NCBI RefSeq assembly: GCF_900604535.1
Contig: NZ_UWOT01000013.1
Span: 28,301-92,300, forward strand
Reading direction: 5' to 3'
Origin: Romboutsia_E sp900604535
GTDB lineage: Bacteria; Bacillota; Clostridia; Peptostreptococcales; Peptostreptococcaceae
Length of the DNA stretch: 64,000 bases
A program made the translations under genes and the position numbers. Shown piece after piece: positions 35,354 through 44,207 of this stretch. The first letter of the stretch is position 1. Every line of letters starts with the position of its first letter. A model generated the notes under the pieces. That model did no database searches, was not told where the DNA came from, and saw only the letters and a program-made list of their open reading frames with translations.

Positions 35354-36556
35354 CTATATACTATCGTACATGCTTGTCATAGGTAACATAATAGATACAA
35401 CTATAAATCCTACTACAATTCCCATTACTACTATAAGTAAGGGCTCTATCATTGCTGAAGTAGCTTGTATTTGACTTTCTAATTCATCATCATAAAAGTC
35501 TGCTGTTTTATACATTATGTCATCTAATGTACCTGACTCTTCTCCTATTTTTACCATCGTAGCCATCATTTTAGGAAATATATTACTGTTACTAATAGGT
35601 TTATATATTCCTTCACCTCTAACTACAGATTCTCTCATTTTTAATATAACTTCTTCTGCAATTTTATTTCCAACTATATCCGCTATTAGCTCTAACGCTC
35701 TTATCATTGGTATTCCACTAGACATTAAAAGGGACATCGTTCTTGTAAACCTAGAAACTATTATTTTCTCATTTAATTTGTCTATTATCGGTATATTTAG
35801 CTTCAAGTAACTCACAGTATGCATACCATGATCTGTTTTAGCATAAATCTTAAATAATACTGAAAGTGTAACTATTGCTAATGTAATAAATATTATATTA
35901 CTACTTATAAATCCACTTATAGACATTAATAATTTTGTTATTGCTGGTAATTCTGTACCCATAGATTCAAATGTTTCAATAAATGAAGGCATTACAAATA
36001 TCATTAATATAGCTACTACTAATGCTGCCACTATAGCTAGTATTGCTGGATATATCATAGCTACCCTAACTTTATTATTTATTTTATTATCTTTTTCATA
36101 TTGGTCTGACATTCGAAGCATTATTGTATCTAGATTTCCACTTTCTTCGCCAACTTCAATCATATTTATTAATAAATTTGGAAATGCATCTAAATGTTTT
36201 CCCATTGCATATGACAATGTTTCCCCCCTCTTAACATCATCTTCTACGATTTTTATAATATCTTTAAGTTTTTTATTTGTAGTTTGTTGAGCTAATATTT
36301 CTAATGCAGAGTTTACTGTTAATCCAGCATCTAACATTGTATAAAACTGTCTACAAAATATAGCTATATCTTTTATAGTTATTTTTTGAAAGATATTTAT
36401 CTCTATATTTTTACTTTCTATTTTTTCTTCTATTTTTAGTGGGTAATACCCATTCGAACGCAACATATCCGTTACTTCAAATTTAGATTTTGATTCATGT
36501 ATACCAGTTATCTTTTCTCCTGAAGGGCTTATAGCTCTATATTCAAATTTAGGCAC
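35354..36556 (-). CDS. pilC: Type IV pilus platform protein PilC (GspF family)
   Basis: The 400-residue inner-membrane protein has the duplicated GspF domain: first copy about 68-190 (IFCRQFYTMLDAGLTVNSALEIL, GNLDTIMLRMSDQYEKD) and second copy about 270-395 (FTRTMSLLMSSGIPMIRALELI, GTLDDIMYKTADFYDDEL). Three transmembrane helices lie near 168-190, 215-240 and 370-395. PilC is the platform turned by PilB and PilT. It starts 17 bases after pilB. All expected features are intact. Confidence 0.95.
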   Translation of the reverse strand: MPKFEYRAISPSGEKITGIHESKSKFEVTDMLRSNGYYPLKIEEKIESKNIEINIFQKITIKDIAIFCRQFYTMLDAGLTVNSALEILAQQTTNKKLKDIIKIVEDDVKRGETLSYAMGKHLDAFPNLLINMIEVGEESGNLDTIMLRMSDQYEKDNKINNKVRVAMIYPAILAIVAALVVAILMIFVMPSFIETFESMGTELPAITKLLMSISGFISSNIIFITLAIVTLSVLFKIYAKTDHGMHTVSYLKLNIPIIDKLNEKIIVSRFTRTMSLLMSSGIPMIRALELIADIVGNKIAEEVILKMRESVVRGEGIYKPISNSNIFPKMMATMVKIGEESGTLDDIMYKTADFYDDELESQIQATSAMIEPLLIVVMGIVVGFIVVSIMLPMTSMYDSI

Positions 36557-36573
36557 TTTATATCATCCCTTTC

Positions 36574-38265
36574 TTATATATTTTTTATCATAGTTATCGA
36601 AGCAAGTTCATTAACTGTTGTTATTCCATTAAGAACTAGTTTTTTACAATTCTCTTCCAATGTCTCCATGCCATTTTTAATTGCTATATCTTTAAGACCA
36701 TTTGGATCTCTACTTATATTTATATAATCTCTATGTTCTCTTGATATCTCCATAATTTCATAAATACCAGTTCTCCCTAGATATCCTGTATAATTGCAAT
36801 TTCCACAACCTAATCCTCTATATAGTAAAAGTTCCTCATCATCATTCTTACCTAGTATTCTTTTTTCATATGTAGTTGAACTATATTGTGATTTACAATG
36901 CGGGCATATCTTTTTTACAAGTCTTTGAGCAATTACCCCAGAAATAGCTGTAGATACTAAGTATGGTTCTATATTCATATCAATTAATCTAGTTATTGTA
37001 GATGGCGCATCATTAGTATGCAATGTGCTTAAAACTAAATGTCCTGTTATGGCCGCTTTTGTTGCAACTTGAGCTGTTTCCTCATCTCTTATTTCCCCTA
37101 TCATAACTATATCTGGATCTTGTCTTAATATACTTCTTAATCCACTAGCAAAAGTAAGGTTTGTTTTATTATTTACATTTACTTGATTTATTCCATTTAA
37201 TGTATACTCTACAGGGTCCTCTATTGTAACAATATTTACTTCTGATGAATTTAATTCACTTAAAATAGTGTATAATGTAGTAGATTTACCACTTCCAGTC
37301 GGACCTGTAACTAATACAATTCCATGCGGACTTGATATAATTCTCTCTAATCTTTTAATATTTTCATCATCCATTCCTAGGTATTCTTTTCCCACCTTAA
37401 AATTACTTCTATCTAATACCCTTATAACTACTTTTTCTCCATTTACAACTGGAAGTATAGATATTCTTAAATCAACCTTTTTTCCAGATATTTTGGCTAT
37501 TACTCTACCATCTTGAGGTATTCTTTTTTCAGTTATGTTTAAATTTGATAATATTTTAATTCTAGTAACTAATGGACCTAAACTTTCTTTTGGAAGTGTA
37601 TTTATATTACGTAACTGACCATCAATTCTATATCTTATTCTTATTTCATTTTCAAAAGGTTCAATATGTATATCTGAAGCTCTCATTTCAACTGCATTGG
37701 CAAATAAGTACTCTACCATTTTTACAGCCGGAGCACTTTTTACATCATCTAAATCTTCTACATTAATAGATATATATTGTGATTCTAAACTTTCTCTTGA
37801 TAATTCTTCTGCTGCTAAGTTCATTTTTTCTGAACTATAGTGAACTTGAATAAATTTGCTTATACTCGCTTTATCACTTATATATGATTCAACTTCAAAT
37901 CCTGTAGATATAGATATGTCATCTACTGCATATATATTAAGTGGATCTGAAAAAGCAATTTTTAATTTATTTTCTTCAATCCCAAAAGGGATTAATGTAT
38001 ATTTTTCACATAATCCTTGAGAAAGTAACTTAATAACCCTTTTATCAAATTCTATCTCATTCAAATTAACTTTTTTTATACCTGTTTGTTTCTCTATAGC
38101 ATCAATAATATCTTTTTCTTCTAATATATTAAGCTCGACTATAATCTCACCTAATTTTTTACCCATAGTTTTTTGAGCTTTTAAAACTTGAGCTAGTTGA
38201 TATGATGTTATCTTTTCTGCTTCTACTAAAATATCACCTAAACGCCTTTTAGTGTAACTAACCAT
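36574..38265 (-). CDS. pilB: Pilus extension ATPase PilB with MshEN c-di-GMP-binding domain
   Basis: PilB is the hexameric ATPase for pilus extension. The C-terminal part has Walker A GPTGSGKSTT, Walker B DIVMIGEIRDEE, a His box (HLVLSTLHTND) and a four-cysteine zinc site (CPHCK and CGNCN). The N-terminus carries the two 24-residue MshEN repeats: RLGDILVEAEKI...LKAQ (8-31), a five-residue spacer KTMGK, and KLGEIIVELNIL...IEKQ (37-60). This layout is the known c-di-GMP site of MshEN domains; the second repeat starts with Lys instead of Arg. It is the first gene of the unit behind riboswitch 2, with a good ribosome-binding site (agaggtg). Confidence 0.95.
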   Translation of the reverse strand: MVSYTKRRLGDILVEAEKITSYQLAQVLKAQKTMGKKLGEIIVELNILEEKDIIDAIEKQTGIKKVNLNEIEFDKRVIKLLSQGLCEKYTLIPFGIEENKLKIAFSDPLNIYAVDDISISTGFEVESYISDKASISKFIQVHYSSEKMNLAAEELSRESLESQYISINVEDLDDVKSAPAVKMVEYLFANAVEMRASDIHIEPFENEIRIRYRIDGQLRNINTLPKESLGPLVTRIKILSNLNITEKRIPQDGRVIAKISGKKVDLRISILPVVNGEKVVIRVLDRSNFKVGKEYLGMDDENIKRLERIISSPHGIVLVTGPTGSGKSTTLYTILSELNSSEVNIVTIEDPVEYTLNGINQVNVNNKTNLTFASGLRSILRQDPDIVMIGEIRDEETAQVATKAAITGHLVLSTLHTNDAPSTITRLIDMNIEPYLVSTAISGVIAQRLVKKICPHCKSQYSSTTYEKRILGKNDDEELLLYRGLGCGNCNYTGYLGRTGIYEIMEISREHRDYINISRDPNGLKDIAIKNGMETLEENCKKLVLNGITTVNELASITMIKNI

Positions 38266-38380
38266 ATATTCACCTCTTTTGTAAAATACTATATTTATAT
38301 ACTACTTTCGTACCATTAAAATTATTCTTTTGCATGATACATTATACCATTTTTTCCCTATGTCTATCTATTTATGTAAT

Positions 38381-38490
38381 AAAAAAGGCCATATTATAAT
38401 CAAAACAAAATTTGTTATAATATAGCCGGTTGCACTACTATCTCAGTATACCTAAAGTGCCCATATATAAGATATACTTCTTTGATTTCT
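38381..38490 (-). ncRNA. Class II c-di-GMP riboswitch in the pilB leader
   Basis: The minus strand holds ATGGGCACTT and AGTAGTGCAACCGGCTAT (aptamer about 38490-38422), the same core as the pilA riboswitch. The terminator pairs GGCTATATTATAA (38427-38415), which includes the aptamer 3' strand, with TTATAATATGGCC (38399-38387), followed by TTTTTT. It therefore should also be an ON switch. It lies about 115 bases before the pilB start, and no other gene intervenes. Confidence 0.93.
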
Positions 38491-38517
38491 ACTTTTTATT
38501 AACTTCTTTCTATAAAA

Positions 38518-38546
38518 AATATATACCATTTTCCACTTTTTAACAA
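38518..38546 (-). promoter_or_regulatory. Promoter of the pilB leader
   Basis: On the minus strand TTGTTA (38546-38541) and TATATT (38523-38518) are 17 bp apart, a fair sigma A match. A start near 38510 would place the riboswitch at the 5' end of the transcript. Confidence 0.55.
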
Positions 38547-38603
38547 TACATATTTATACTTTAGTATAAATATTACTAAATTCTAAATAATAATTTATAT
38601 AAA

Positions 38604-38645
38604 AAAAGACTCGCTCCAAAATAACTTTGGATACAAGCCTTTTTT
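38604..38645 (-). terminator. Terminator after prs
   Basis: An imperfect stem pairs AGGCTTG and TCCAAA with TTTGGA and CGAGTCT, followed by a run of T on the minus strand. It insulates the pilB promoter and riboswitch from prs transcription. Confidence 0.8.
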
Positions 38646-38652
38646 AATTTAA

Positions 38653-39603
38653 TTAAAATAAAACACTTATAGATTCGTTAGAGAATATCTTCTTTATAGC
38701 ATCTCCAAATAAAGGAGCTACAGTAAGTTCTTTTATCTTATCTATTTTCTTTTCTTCAGGAAGTTGTATAGTATCTAATACTATTAACTCACTTATAGCA
38801 GAATTTTCTATTCTTTCTATAGCCGGTCCTGATAATACTCCGTGAGTACAACAAGCATATATATCTTTCGCTCCAAATTCTTTAAGAGCATTAGCTGCAT
38901 TAGTTATTGTTCCAGCTGTATCTATCATATCATCTAACAGGATAACATTCTTTCCTTTAATATCTCCTATTATATTCATAACTTCACAGACATTAGCCTT
39001 TGGTCTTCTCTTATCGATTATAGCTAATGGAACATCTCCGTCTAATGTTGTTGCAAATTTTCTAGATCTTGTAACACTTCCTAAATCAGGTGAAACTACT
39101 ACTAAATCTTCTATTTTCTTCTCATTAAAGTAGTTAGCTAATATGCTTCCACCTAATAAGTGATCTAGTGGTATATCAAAGTATCCTTGTATCTGTGCTG
39201 CATGTAAATCCATTGTTAATACTCTATCTGCACCTGCAGCTGTTATTAAGTTCGCAACTAACTTAGCTGTGATTGGATCTCTAGATTTCGCTTTTCTATC
39301 TTGTCTTGCATATCCGTAGTAAGGGATTACTGCTGTTATTCTACCTGCTGATGCTCTTCTAAGCGCATCTATCATTATTAATAATTCCATTAAGTTGTCA
39401 TTAACTGGACTGTTAGTTGATTGAACTACGAAAACATCGCATCCTCTCACCGTCTCATTCATGTTTACAGATATTTCTCCATCACTGAATGTTCCTACTT
39501 GACAGTCTGATACAGGTACTCCTATATAATCAGCTATCTTTTGTGCTAACTCTTTAGACGAGTTTCCTGAAATTATTTTAATTTCACTTCCGCTAGTATT
39601 CAT
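38653..39603 (-). CDS. prs: Ribose-phosphate pyrophosphokinase
   Basis: Prs makes PRPP from ribose 5-phosphate and ATP for nucleotide, His, Trp and NAD synthesis. The 316-residue class I enzyme shows SDGEISVNMNETVRG, the ATP-loop RQDRKAKSRDPIT, VVSPDLGSVTRSRKFA and the PRPP loop VILLDDMIDTAGTI. Length is exact for the family. It follows glmU by 90 bases as in Bacillus; the B. subtilis neighbour ctc is absent and the pilus island takes its place. The ribosome-binding site (ggaggat) is good. Confidence 0.98.
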   Translation of the reverse strand: MNTSGSEIKIISGNSSKELAQKIADYIGVPVSDCQVGTFSDGEISVNMNETVRGCDVFVVQSTNSPVNDNLMELLIMIDALRRASAGRITAVIPYYGYARQDRKAKSRDPITAKLVANLITAAGADRVLTMDLHAAQIQGYFDIPLDHLLGGSILANYFNEKKIEDLVVVSPDLGSVTRSRKFATTLDGDVPLAIIDKRRPKANVCEVMNIIGDIKGKNVILLDDMIDTAGTITNAANALKEFGAKDIYACCTHGVLSGPAIERIENSAISELIVLDTIQLPEEKKIDKIKELTVAPLFGDAIKKIFSNESISVLF

Positions 39604-39693
39604 TGCCTATCCTCCCGAAAAATTTAAACTATTGATATATATTGTGTATTTATATTTAAAATTTTTAGACTAAACTAAAAATAATAATCAAAC

Positions 39694-41067
39694 TTATTTG
39701 TTGTCTCTAGCTCTTTTCTTTTCTACCCAACCTTCTTTAACAACTTGTCTTTCTCTTGCAATTGCTAAAGCTCCATTTGGCACATCATTAGTTATTGTTG
39801 AACCTGTAGCTATGTAACCATCTTCTTCAACTGTTACTGGAGCTACTAAGTTTGAATTTGAACCAACAAATGCTCCATCTTTTACTACAGATTTAAATTT
39901 ATTTTTCCCATCATAGTTAACAAATACTACTCCACATCCTATATTTACATTTTTACCTACATGTGCATCTCCTATGTAAGATAAATGTGAAGCCTTTGAG
40001 TGATCTTCTATAGTAGCATTTTTCACTTCTACGAAATCACCTATTTTTACATGGTTCCCTATATTACTCTTTGGTCTAAGATAAGCATATGGTCCAACTG
40101 TTGTATTTTCTCCAACTATACTATCAACTATTGTTGAGTTTTTTACTTCTGTATTATCTCCAATTGTTGAATTTTCTATAGATGAATTCATCTCTATTGT
40201 ACAGTTGCATCCTATTTTAGTGTTTCCTTTTAACATTACCCCTGGATAAATAATAGTGTCATTTCCTATTTCTACATCAGACTCTATGTATGTAGAGTTA
40301 GTATCTATTATAGTTACACCATTAACCATATGAGCTTCATTTATTCTTTTTCTCATTATTGCTTCTGCTTTTGATAATTCAACTCTAGAGTTTACTCCCA
40401 TAAGTTCTTCTATTGTAGAACCATTGTAAGCTCCTACTTTTTGACCTTTATCTCTCATTATATATATTGTATCTGTTAAGTAGTATTCGCCTTGAGCATT
40501 ATTATTATCTATTAAATCTAAAGCTTCTCTTAAAGATTTTCCATTGAAGCAGTAGATTCCTGAATTTATTTCATTAACTGCTTTTTCATCTTCATTAGCA
40601 TCTTTTTGTTCTACTATTTTTAATAAATCTTCATTGCTATCTCTTATTATTCTTCCATACCCAGTTGGATTGTCTACCTTAGTTGTTAAAACTGTTGCAT
40701 GATATCCATTTTCTAAGTGATATGAGAATAATCTATTTAATGTATCTTCCTTTATTAGTGGAGTATCTCCACATAAAACTACTATAGTATCTTCATCTTT
40801 TATATATTCTTTAGCCATCTTAACAGCATGTCCAGTACCTAGTTGCTCTGTTTGCATTGCTATCATAGTATCTTTTGGTAATCTTTCTTTTACAACTTCA
40901 CTTTCGTGACCTAAGATAGCAACTATGTCATTTACTCCTGATTTTTTAGAAACATTTATAACGTGGTTTACCATTTCTTTTCCACATACTTTATGTATTA
41001 CCTTAGGATATTTAGACTTCATTCTAGTCCCTTTTCCTGCAGCAAGAATTATAGCTTTAAAATTCAT
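39694..41067 (-). CDS. glmU: Bifunctional UDP-N-acetylglucosamine pyrophosphorylase / glucosamine-1-phosphate N-acetyltransferase
   Basis: GlmU makes UDP-GlcNAc for peptidoglycan. The N-terminal uridylyltransferase half has LAAGKGTRMKSKYPKV and LGTGHAVKMA; the C-terminal half is a left-handed beta helix of hexapeptide repeats (for example IGNDTIIYPGVMLKGNT) with the acetyltransferase motif SHLSYIGDAHVG. The 457 residues are the normal length. It stands between spoVG and prs, as in Bacillus. UDP-GlcNAc is also the likely donor if the island's glycosyltransferase makes an N-acetylglucosamine polymer. Confidence 0.98.
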   Translation of the reverse strand: MNFKAIILAAGKGTRMKSKYPKVIHKVCGKEMVNHVINVSKKSGVNDIVAILGHESEVVKERLPKDTMIAMQTEQLGTGHAVKMAKEYIKDEDTIVVLCGDTPLIKEDTLNRLFSYHLENGYHATVLTTKVDNPTGYGRIIRDSNEDLLKIVEQKDANEDEKAVNEINSGIYCFNGKSLREALDLIDNNNAQGEYYLTDTIYIMRDKGQKVGAYNGSTIEELMGVNSRVELSKAEAIMRKRINEAHMVNGVTIIDTNSTYIESDVEIGNDTIIYPGVMLKGNTKIGCNCTIEMNSSIENSTIGDNTEVKNSTIVDSIVGENTTVGPYAYLRPKSNIGNHVKIGDFVEVKNATIEDHSKASHLSYIGDAHVGKNVNIGCGVVFVNYDGKNKFKSVVKDGAFVGSNSNLVAPVTVEEDGYIATGSTITNDVPNGALAIARERQVVKEGWVEKKRARDNK

Positions 41068-41208
41068 AAGCTCGGCTCCTTTTATATTAAAATTAATCTA
41101 TCTATCTTTATATCTTATGTTCTTGTTTTGTATACAATTTCACTTTTTCTCTAATTAATATACCACTTTTTATGTTAAAAGTATAGCATTTAAGTGTTTT
41201 TTCCAATA

Positions 41209-41236
41209 AAAAAGAACCGAATTGTTCGGCTCTTTC
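41209..41236 (-). terminator. Terminator after spoVG
   Basis: AAAGAGCCGAA and TTCGGTTCTTT pair around a 4-5 base loop and run into TTTTTTATT on the minus strand. Confidence 0.9.
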
Positions 41237-41271
41237 ATACTATTTTAATAATACATTAAGTTATTTGTTTA

Positions 41272-41550
41272 TTATTCTGCTGCTACTTCTAATTGAGCAA
41301 CTGCTTCATGGTAAGCTTTAAGTACTGCTTCTTCTAAAACTTGTCTCATTTCAGCATTTATTGGATGAGCTATATCTCTAAAGTTTCCTTCTCCAACTTT
41401 TCTACTTGGCATTGCTATGAATAACCCGTTGTGACCTTCGATAACTTTTATATCATGAACAACAAATAAATTATCGAAAGTTATAGAAACTATACACTTC
41501 ATTTTCCCCTCATCAGTTATTTTTCTTACTCTTACGTCAGTAATGTTCAT
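41272..41550 (-). CDS. spoVG: Septation/regulatory RNA-binding protein SpoVG
   Basis: The 92-residue SpoVG family protein begins MNITDVRVRKITDEGKMKCIVSITFDN and has the signature GLFIAMPSRKVGEGNFRDIAHPI. In Firmicutes SpoVG is a small nucleic-acid-binding regulator made early in sporulation and needed for proper septation timing. Length is normal. It lies between purR and glmU, as in Bacillus, but here yabJ (RidA) is missing from between purR and spoVG. Its promoter region matches sigma H (separate entry). Confidence 0.97.
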   Translation of the reverse strand: MNITDVRVRKITDEGKMKCIVSITFDNLFVVHDIKVIEGHNGLFIAMPSRKVGEGNFRDIAHPINAEMRQVLEEAVLKAYHEAVAQLEVAAE

Positions 41551-41616
41551 ACCTCAATATCCCCCTTTTAATTTTGACAAAATTATTTTACATTTATAAA
41601 TTATCTTTCTTACTAG

Positions 41617-41645
41617 TAATTCTATATTATGTAAAAATTTCCTTC
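41617..41645 (-). promoter_or_regulatory. Probable sigma H promoter of spoVG
   Basis: The minus strand reads GAAGGAAAT, 13 bases, then AGAAT. This fits the sigma H consensus RWAGGAxxT and HGAAT with a spacer one base shorter than usual. spoVG is the classic sigma H gene in B. subtilis, which supports the match. Confidence 0.7.
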
Positions 41646-41685
41646 TTTATTTTTTTAAATATTTCTGCAAAATCTTAAATATTTA

Positions 41686-42567
41686 TTATTCTTCATCTAA
41701 AAAGCTTTCGCCTTCTTCGATGTTACCCTCTAATTCTTCTATATCTATATTTCTATATTCATCTTTGAAAGTTTTTAAATTTGGTTCTACAGTTATTTTA
41801 TCTCCATCTACATCTAATTGGATTAAAGATATGTAATCCCCTACCATCTTATCTTCTGGTGTAGTAGTTGATATAAATACTCCTGAACCTATTACTTCTG
41901 CCCCAAATTCATTCATAAGGTTCATCATACCTTTTATAGTACCTCCACCTCTCATAAAGTCATCAATTAAAATAACCTTACTATTTGGCTTTAGTGCTTT
42001 TCTTGGTAAACTCATACTTTCAACTTTAGATTTACCACTTACATATGTCATACTTAGTGTTGGACCTTCTGATACTTTTATGTCCTTTCTTATTATAACT
42101 AATGGTAAATTCATAGCTTTAGCTGTCATAAGTGCCATAGGTATTCCCTTAGTTTCCATAGTTACTACATAGTCAGCTTCTGAGTAGTCTATATTCGATG
42201 CAAATATTTTACCTATTTTGGATGCTATTGTTGGGTCATATATTAAATCTATTAAATATAAGAAACCTCCAGAAAGTAATCTTGATGGATCACTTATTTT
42301 TTTACATAAATCCATTAAAAATTCTTCATTTTCTGATTTTGAAGTTTTTGGTATGTACTTAACTCCTCCAGCAGCTCCTGAAATAGTTATAACTCTACCT
42401 AATTCTAGCTTTTCAAAAACATTCTTTACAACTAATAAGTCTTCACTTATTGTAGACTTTGCAGCGTTAAATTTTTCTGTAAAATAACTTAATGTATATA
42501 TTTTATTTGGGTTATCAGATAGTATTTTAACTATAGCCCCAATTCTTTCCGTTCTCTTGAATTTCAC
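41686..42567 (-). CDS. purR: PurR-type purine operon regulator
   Basis: The 293-residue protein has a winged helix at the N-terminus (ERIGAIVKILSDNPNKIYTLSYFTEKF) and a phosphoribosyltransferase-like effector domain at about 90-270 with the PRPP motif VILIDDFMRGGGTIKG. In Gram-positive bacteria PurR represses purine genes and PRPP relieves or changes its binding. The start is GTG after GAGGAGG. It diverges from murC with a 221-bp gap; I found no clear CCGAAC-type PurBox there. The neighbour spoVG follows 135 bases downstream. Confidence 0.95.
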   Translation of the reverse strand: MKFKRTERIGAIVKILSDNPNKIYTLSYFTEKFNAAKSTISEDLLVVKNVFEKLELGRVITISGAAGGVKYIPKTSKSENEEFLMDLCKKISDPSRLLSGGFLYLIDLIYDPTIASKIGKIFASNIDYSEADYVVTMETKGIPMALMTAKAMNLPLVIIRKDIKVSEGPTLSMTYVSGKSKVESMSLPRKALKPNSKVILIDDFMRGGGTIKGMMNLMNEFGAEVIGSGVFISTTTPEDKMVGDYISLIQLDVDGDKITVEPNLKTFKDEYRNIDIEELEGNIEEGESFLDEE

Positions 42568-42788
42568 TCGGGTTACCTCCTCTAGTGTTTGTAATTTATA
42601 TATAAACTAAATAATGCATAACATTTCTTAGTATGGTATAATAGTTGTTATGTTTTATAACATTTTTTAATATATTATTATAAATATAGTATATGTACAT
42701 TATTAATAAAATATTGAACATTGTATTATTATACCACATAAATAGTTCATATTGTAGAACTTAATTTTTAAAGGAAGGTGGTTTTGTT

Positions 42789-44144
42789 ATGAATATACAT
42801 TTCATTGGAATTGGTGGCATAAGTATGAGTGCATTAGCAGAAATATGCCTTAACAAAGGATATACGGTATCTGGGTCGGACATGAATGAATCTTATCTTT
42901 TAGATAAACTAAGAGGTCAAGGGGCTAATATACATGTTGGCCAATGTAGAGAAAATATATCTAACAACATAGATATGGTGGTTTATACAGCAGCTATACA
43001 CCCTGAAAATCCAGAATTAATAGCTGCTAAAGAAAAAAATATACTTACTATGGATAGAGCAGCTTTCTTAGGACAAGTAATGAGAGAATACAAAAACCCT
43101 ATAGCGGTTTCTGGAACTCATGGTAAGACTTCTACTACATCTATGCTTTCTACTATATTTGAGTATGCTAATTTAGATCCAACAATATTAGTTGGTGGTA
43201 ACCTAAACATAATAGGTGGTAACGTTAAGATTGGTGCTTCAGATCACTTTATAACAGAAGCTTGTGAGTACGTTGATAGCTTCCTTAACTTTAACCCTAA
43301 AATTTCTATAGTTTTAAATATAGAAGAAGATCATCTTGATTACTTCTCTGGGCTGGATGAAATAAAAGCTTCTTTCAACAAGTTTGGTAAGCTTTTACCT
43401 CCTGATGGTTATTTTATAATCAATGGTGATGATTCTAATACTAATGATATTTTACATGAAGTGAAAGCTAATGTTATAAAATATGGTAGAAATACATCTA
43501 ATGATGTAATCATAAAGAATATAAACTTTAATGATAATGGTTATGGAGTATTTGAATTAGAATACAAAGGTAAAGATTTAGGTAAGTTTGAATTATCTGT
43601 GCCTGGACTTCACAATATATATAATGCAACTGCTGCTATAATGACTGCTTTCGTCTCTGATATATCTTTAGACACTATAAGAGAAAATATAACTCTTTAC
43701 AAAGGTGTTGGTAGAAGGTTTGAAACTAAAGGTTATTACAAAGATGTTTTAGTTATAGATGACTATGCTCATCACCCAACTGAATTAAAAGCTACTTTAT
43801 CTGCAGCAAAAAAATTAAATAAAGCTAATTTATGGTGTGTATTCCAACCACATACTTATACTAGAACTAAATCTCTTCTAGATAGCTTTGCTGAAGCTTT
43901 CTATTCTGCTGATAAAGTTATAATAACTGACATATATGCAGCAAGAGAAGATGATCCAGGAGATATACATGCTAAAGATTTAGTCGAAAAACTATATCAT
44001 AACAATGTAGATGCTATCTACATAAGTAAATTTGAAGATATTGTTGAGTACCTTCGTGAGAATCTAGAACATAATGATCTAGTAATAACTGCCGGTGCTG
44101 GTACTGTGTATCAAGTTGCAGATTTACTAGTTGAAAAAAAATAA
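42789..44144 (+). CDS. murC: UDP-N-acetylmuramate-L-alanine ligase
   Basis: MurC adds the first amino acid to the peptidoglycan stem. The 451-residue protein has the Rossmann start IHFIGIGGISMSALAEI, the ATP loop AVSGTHGKTSTT, the family blocks EACEYVDSFLNFNP and NIEEDHLDYF, and the C-domain DDYAHHPTELKATLSAAK. Length is normal. It is on the plus strand, divergent from purR, and one of few genes in this orientation; it stands alone with its own ribosome-binding site (aaaggaaggtgg) and terminator. Confidence 0.97.
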   Translation: MNIHFIGIGGISMSALAEICLNKGYTVSGSDMNESYLLDKLRGQGANIHVGQCRENISNNIDMVVYTAAIHPENPELIAAKEKNILTMDRAAFLGQVMREYKNPIAVSGTHGKTSTTSMLSTIFEYANLDPTILVGGNLNIIGGNVKIGASDHFITEACEYVDSFLNFNPKISIVLNIEEDHLDYFSGLDEIKASFNKFGKLLPPDGYFIINGDDSNTNDILHEVKANVIKYGRNTSNDVIIKNINFNDNGYGVFELEYKGKDLGKFELSVPGLHNIYNATAAIMTAFVSDISLDTIRENITLYKGVGRRFETKGYYKDVLVIDDYAHHPTELKATLSAAKKLNKANLWCVFQPHTYTRTKSLLDSFAEAFYSADKVIITDIYAAREDDPGDIHAKDLVEKLYHNNVDAIYISKFEDIVEYLRENLEHNDLVITAGAGTVYQVADLLVEKK

Positions 44145-44152
44145 ATACAAAC

Positions 44153-44202
44153 AAAAAATCCATGATATACAGATAAATATACTTCTAAAATCATGGATTT
44201 TT
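44153..44202. terminator. Bidirectional terminator between murC and a convergent gene
   Basis: AAAAAATCCATGA (44153-44165) pairs with TCATGGATTTTTTT (from 44191), with T runs on both strands. It serves murC on the plus strand and the 266-residue hypothetical on the minus strand. Confidence 0.85.
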
Positions 44203-44207
44203 TTATT

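Noticed and set aside
18919..38650. Mobile element bringing in the pilus island
   Set aside because: No integrase, transposase, terminal repeats or tRNA target are visible at either end.
42568..42788. PurR operator (PurBox) in the purR-murC gap
   Set aside because: No CCGAAC-type pair is present; only AT-rich sequence and a TATAAT without a good -35.
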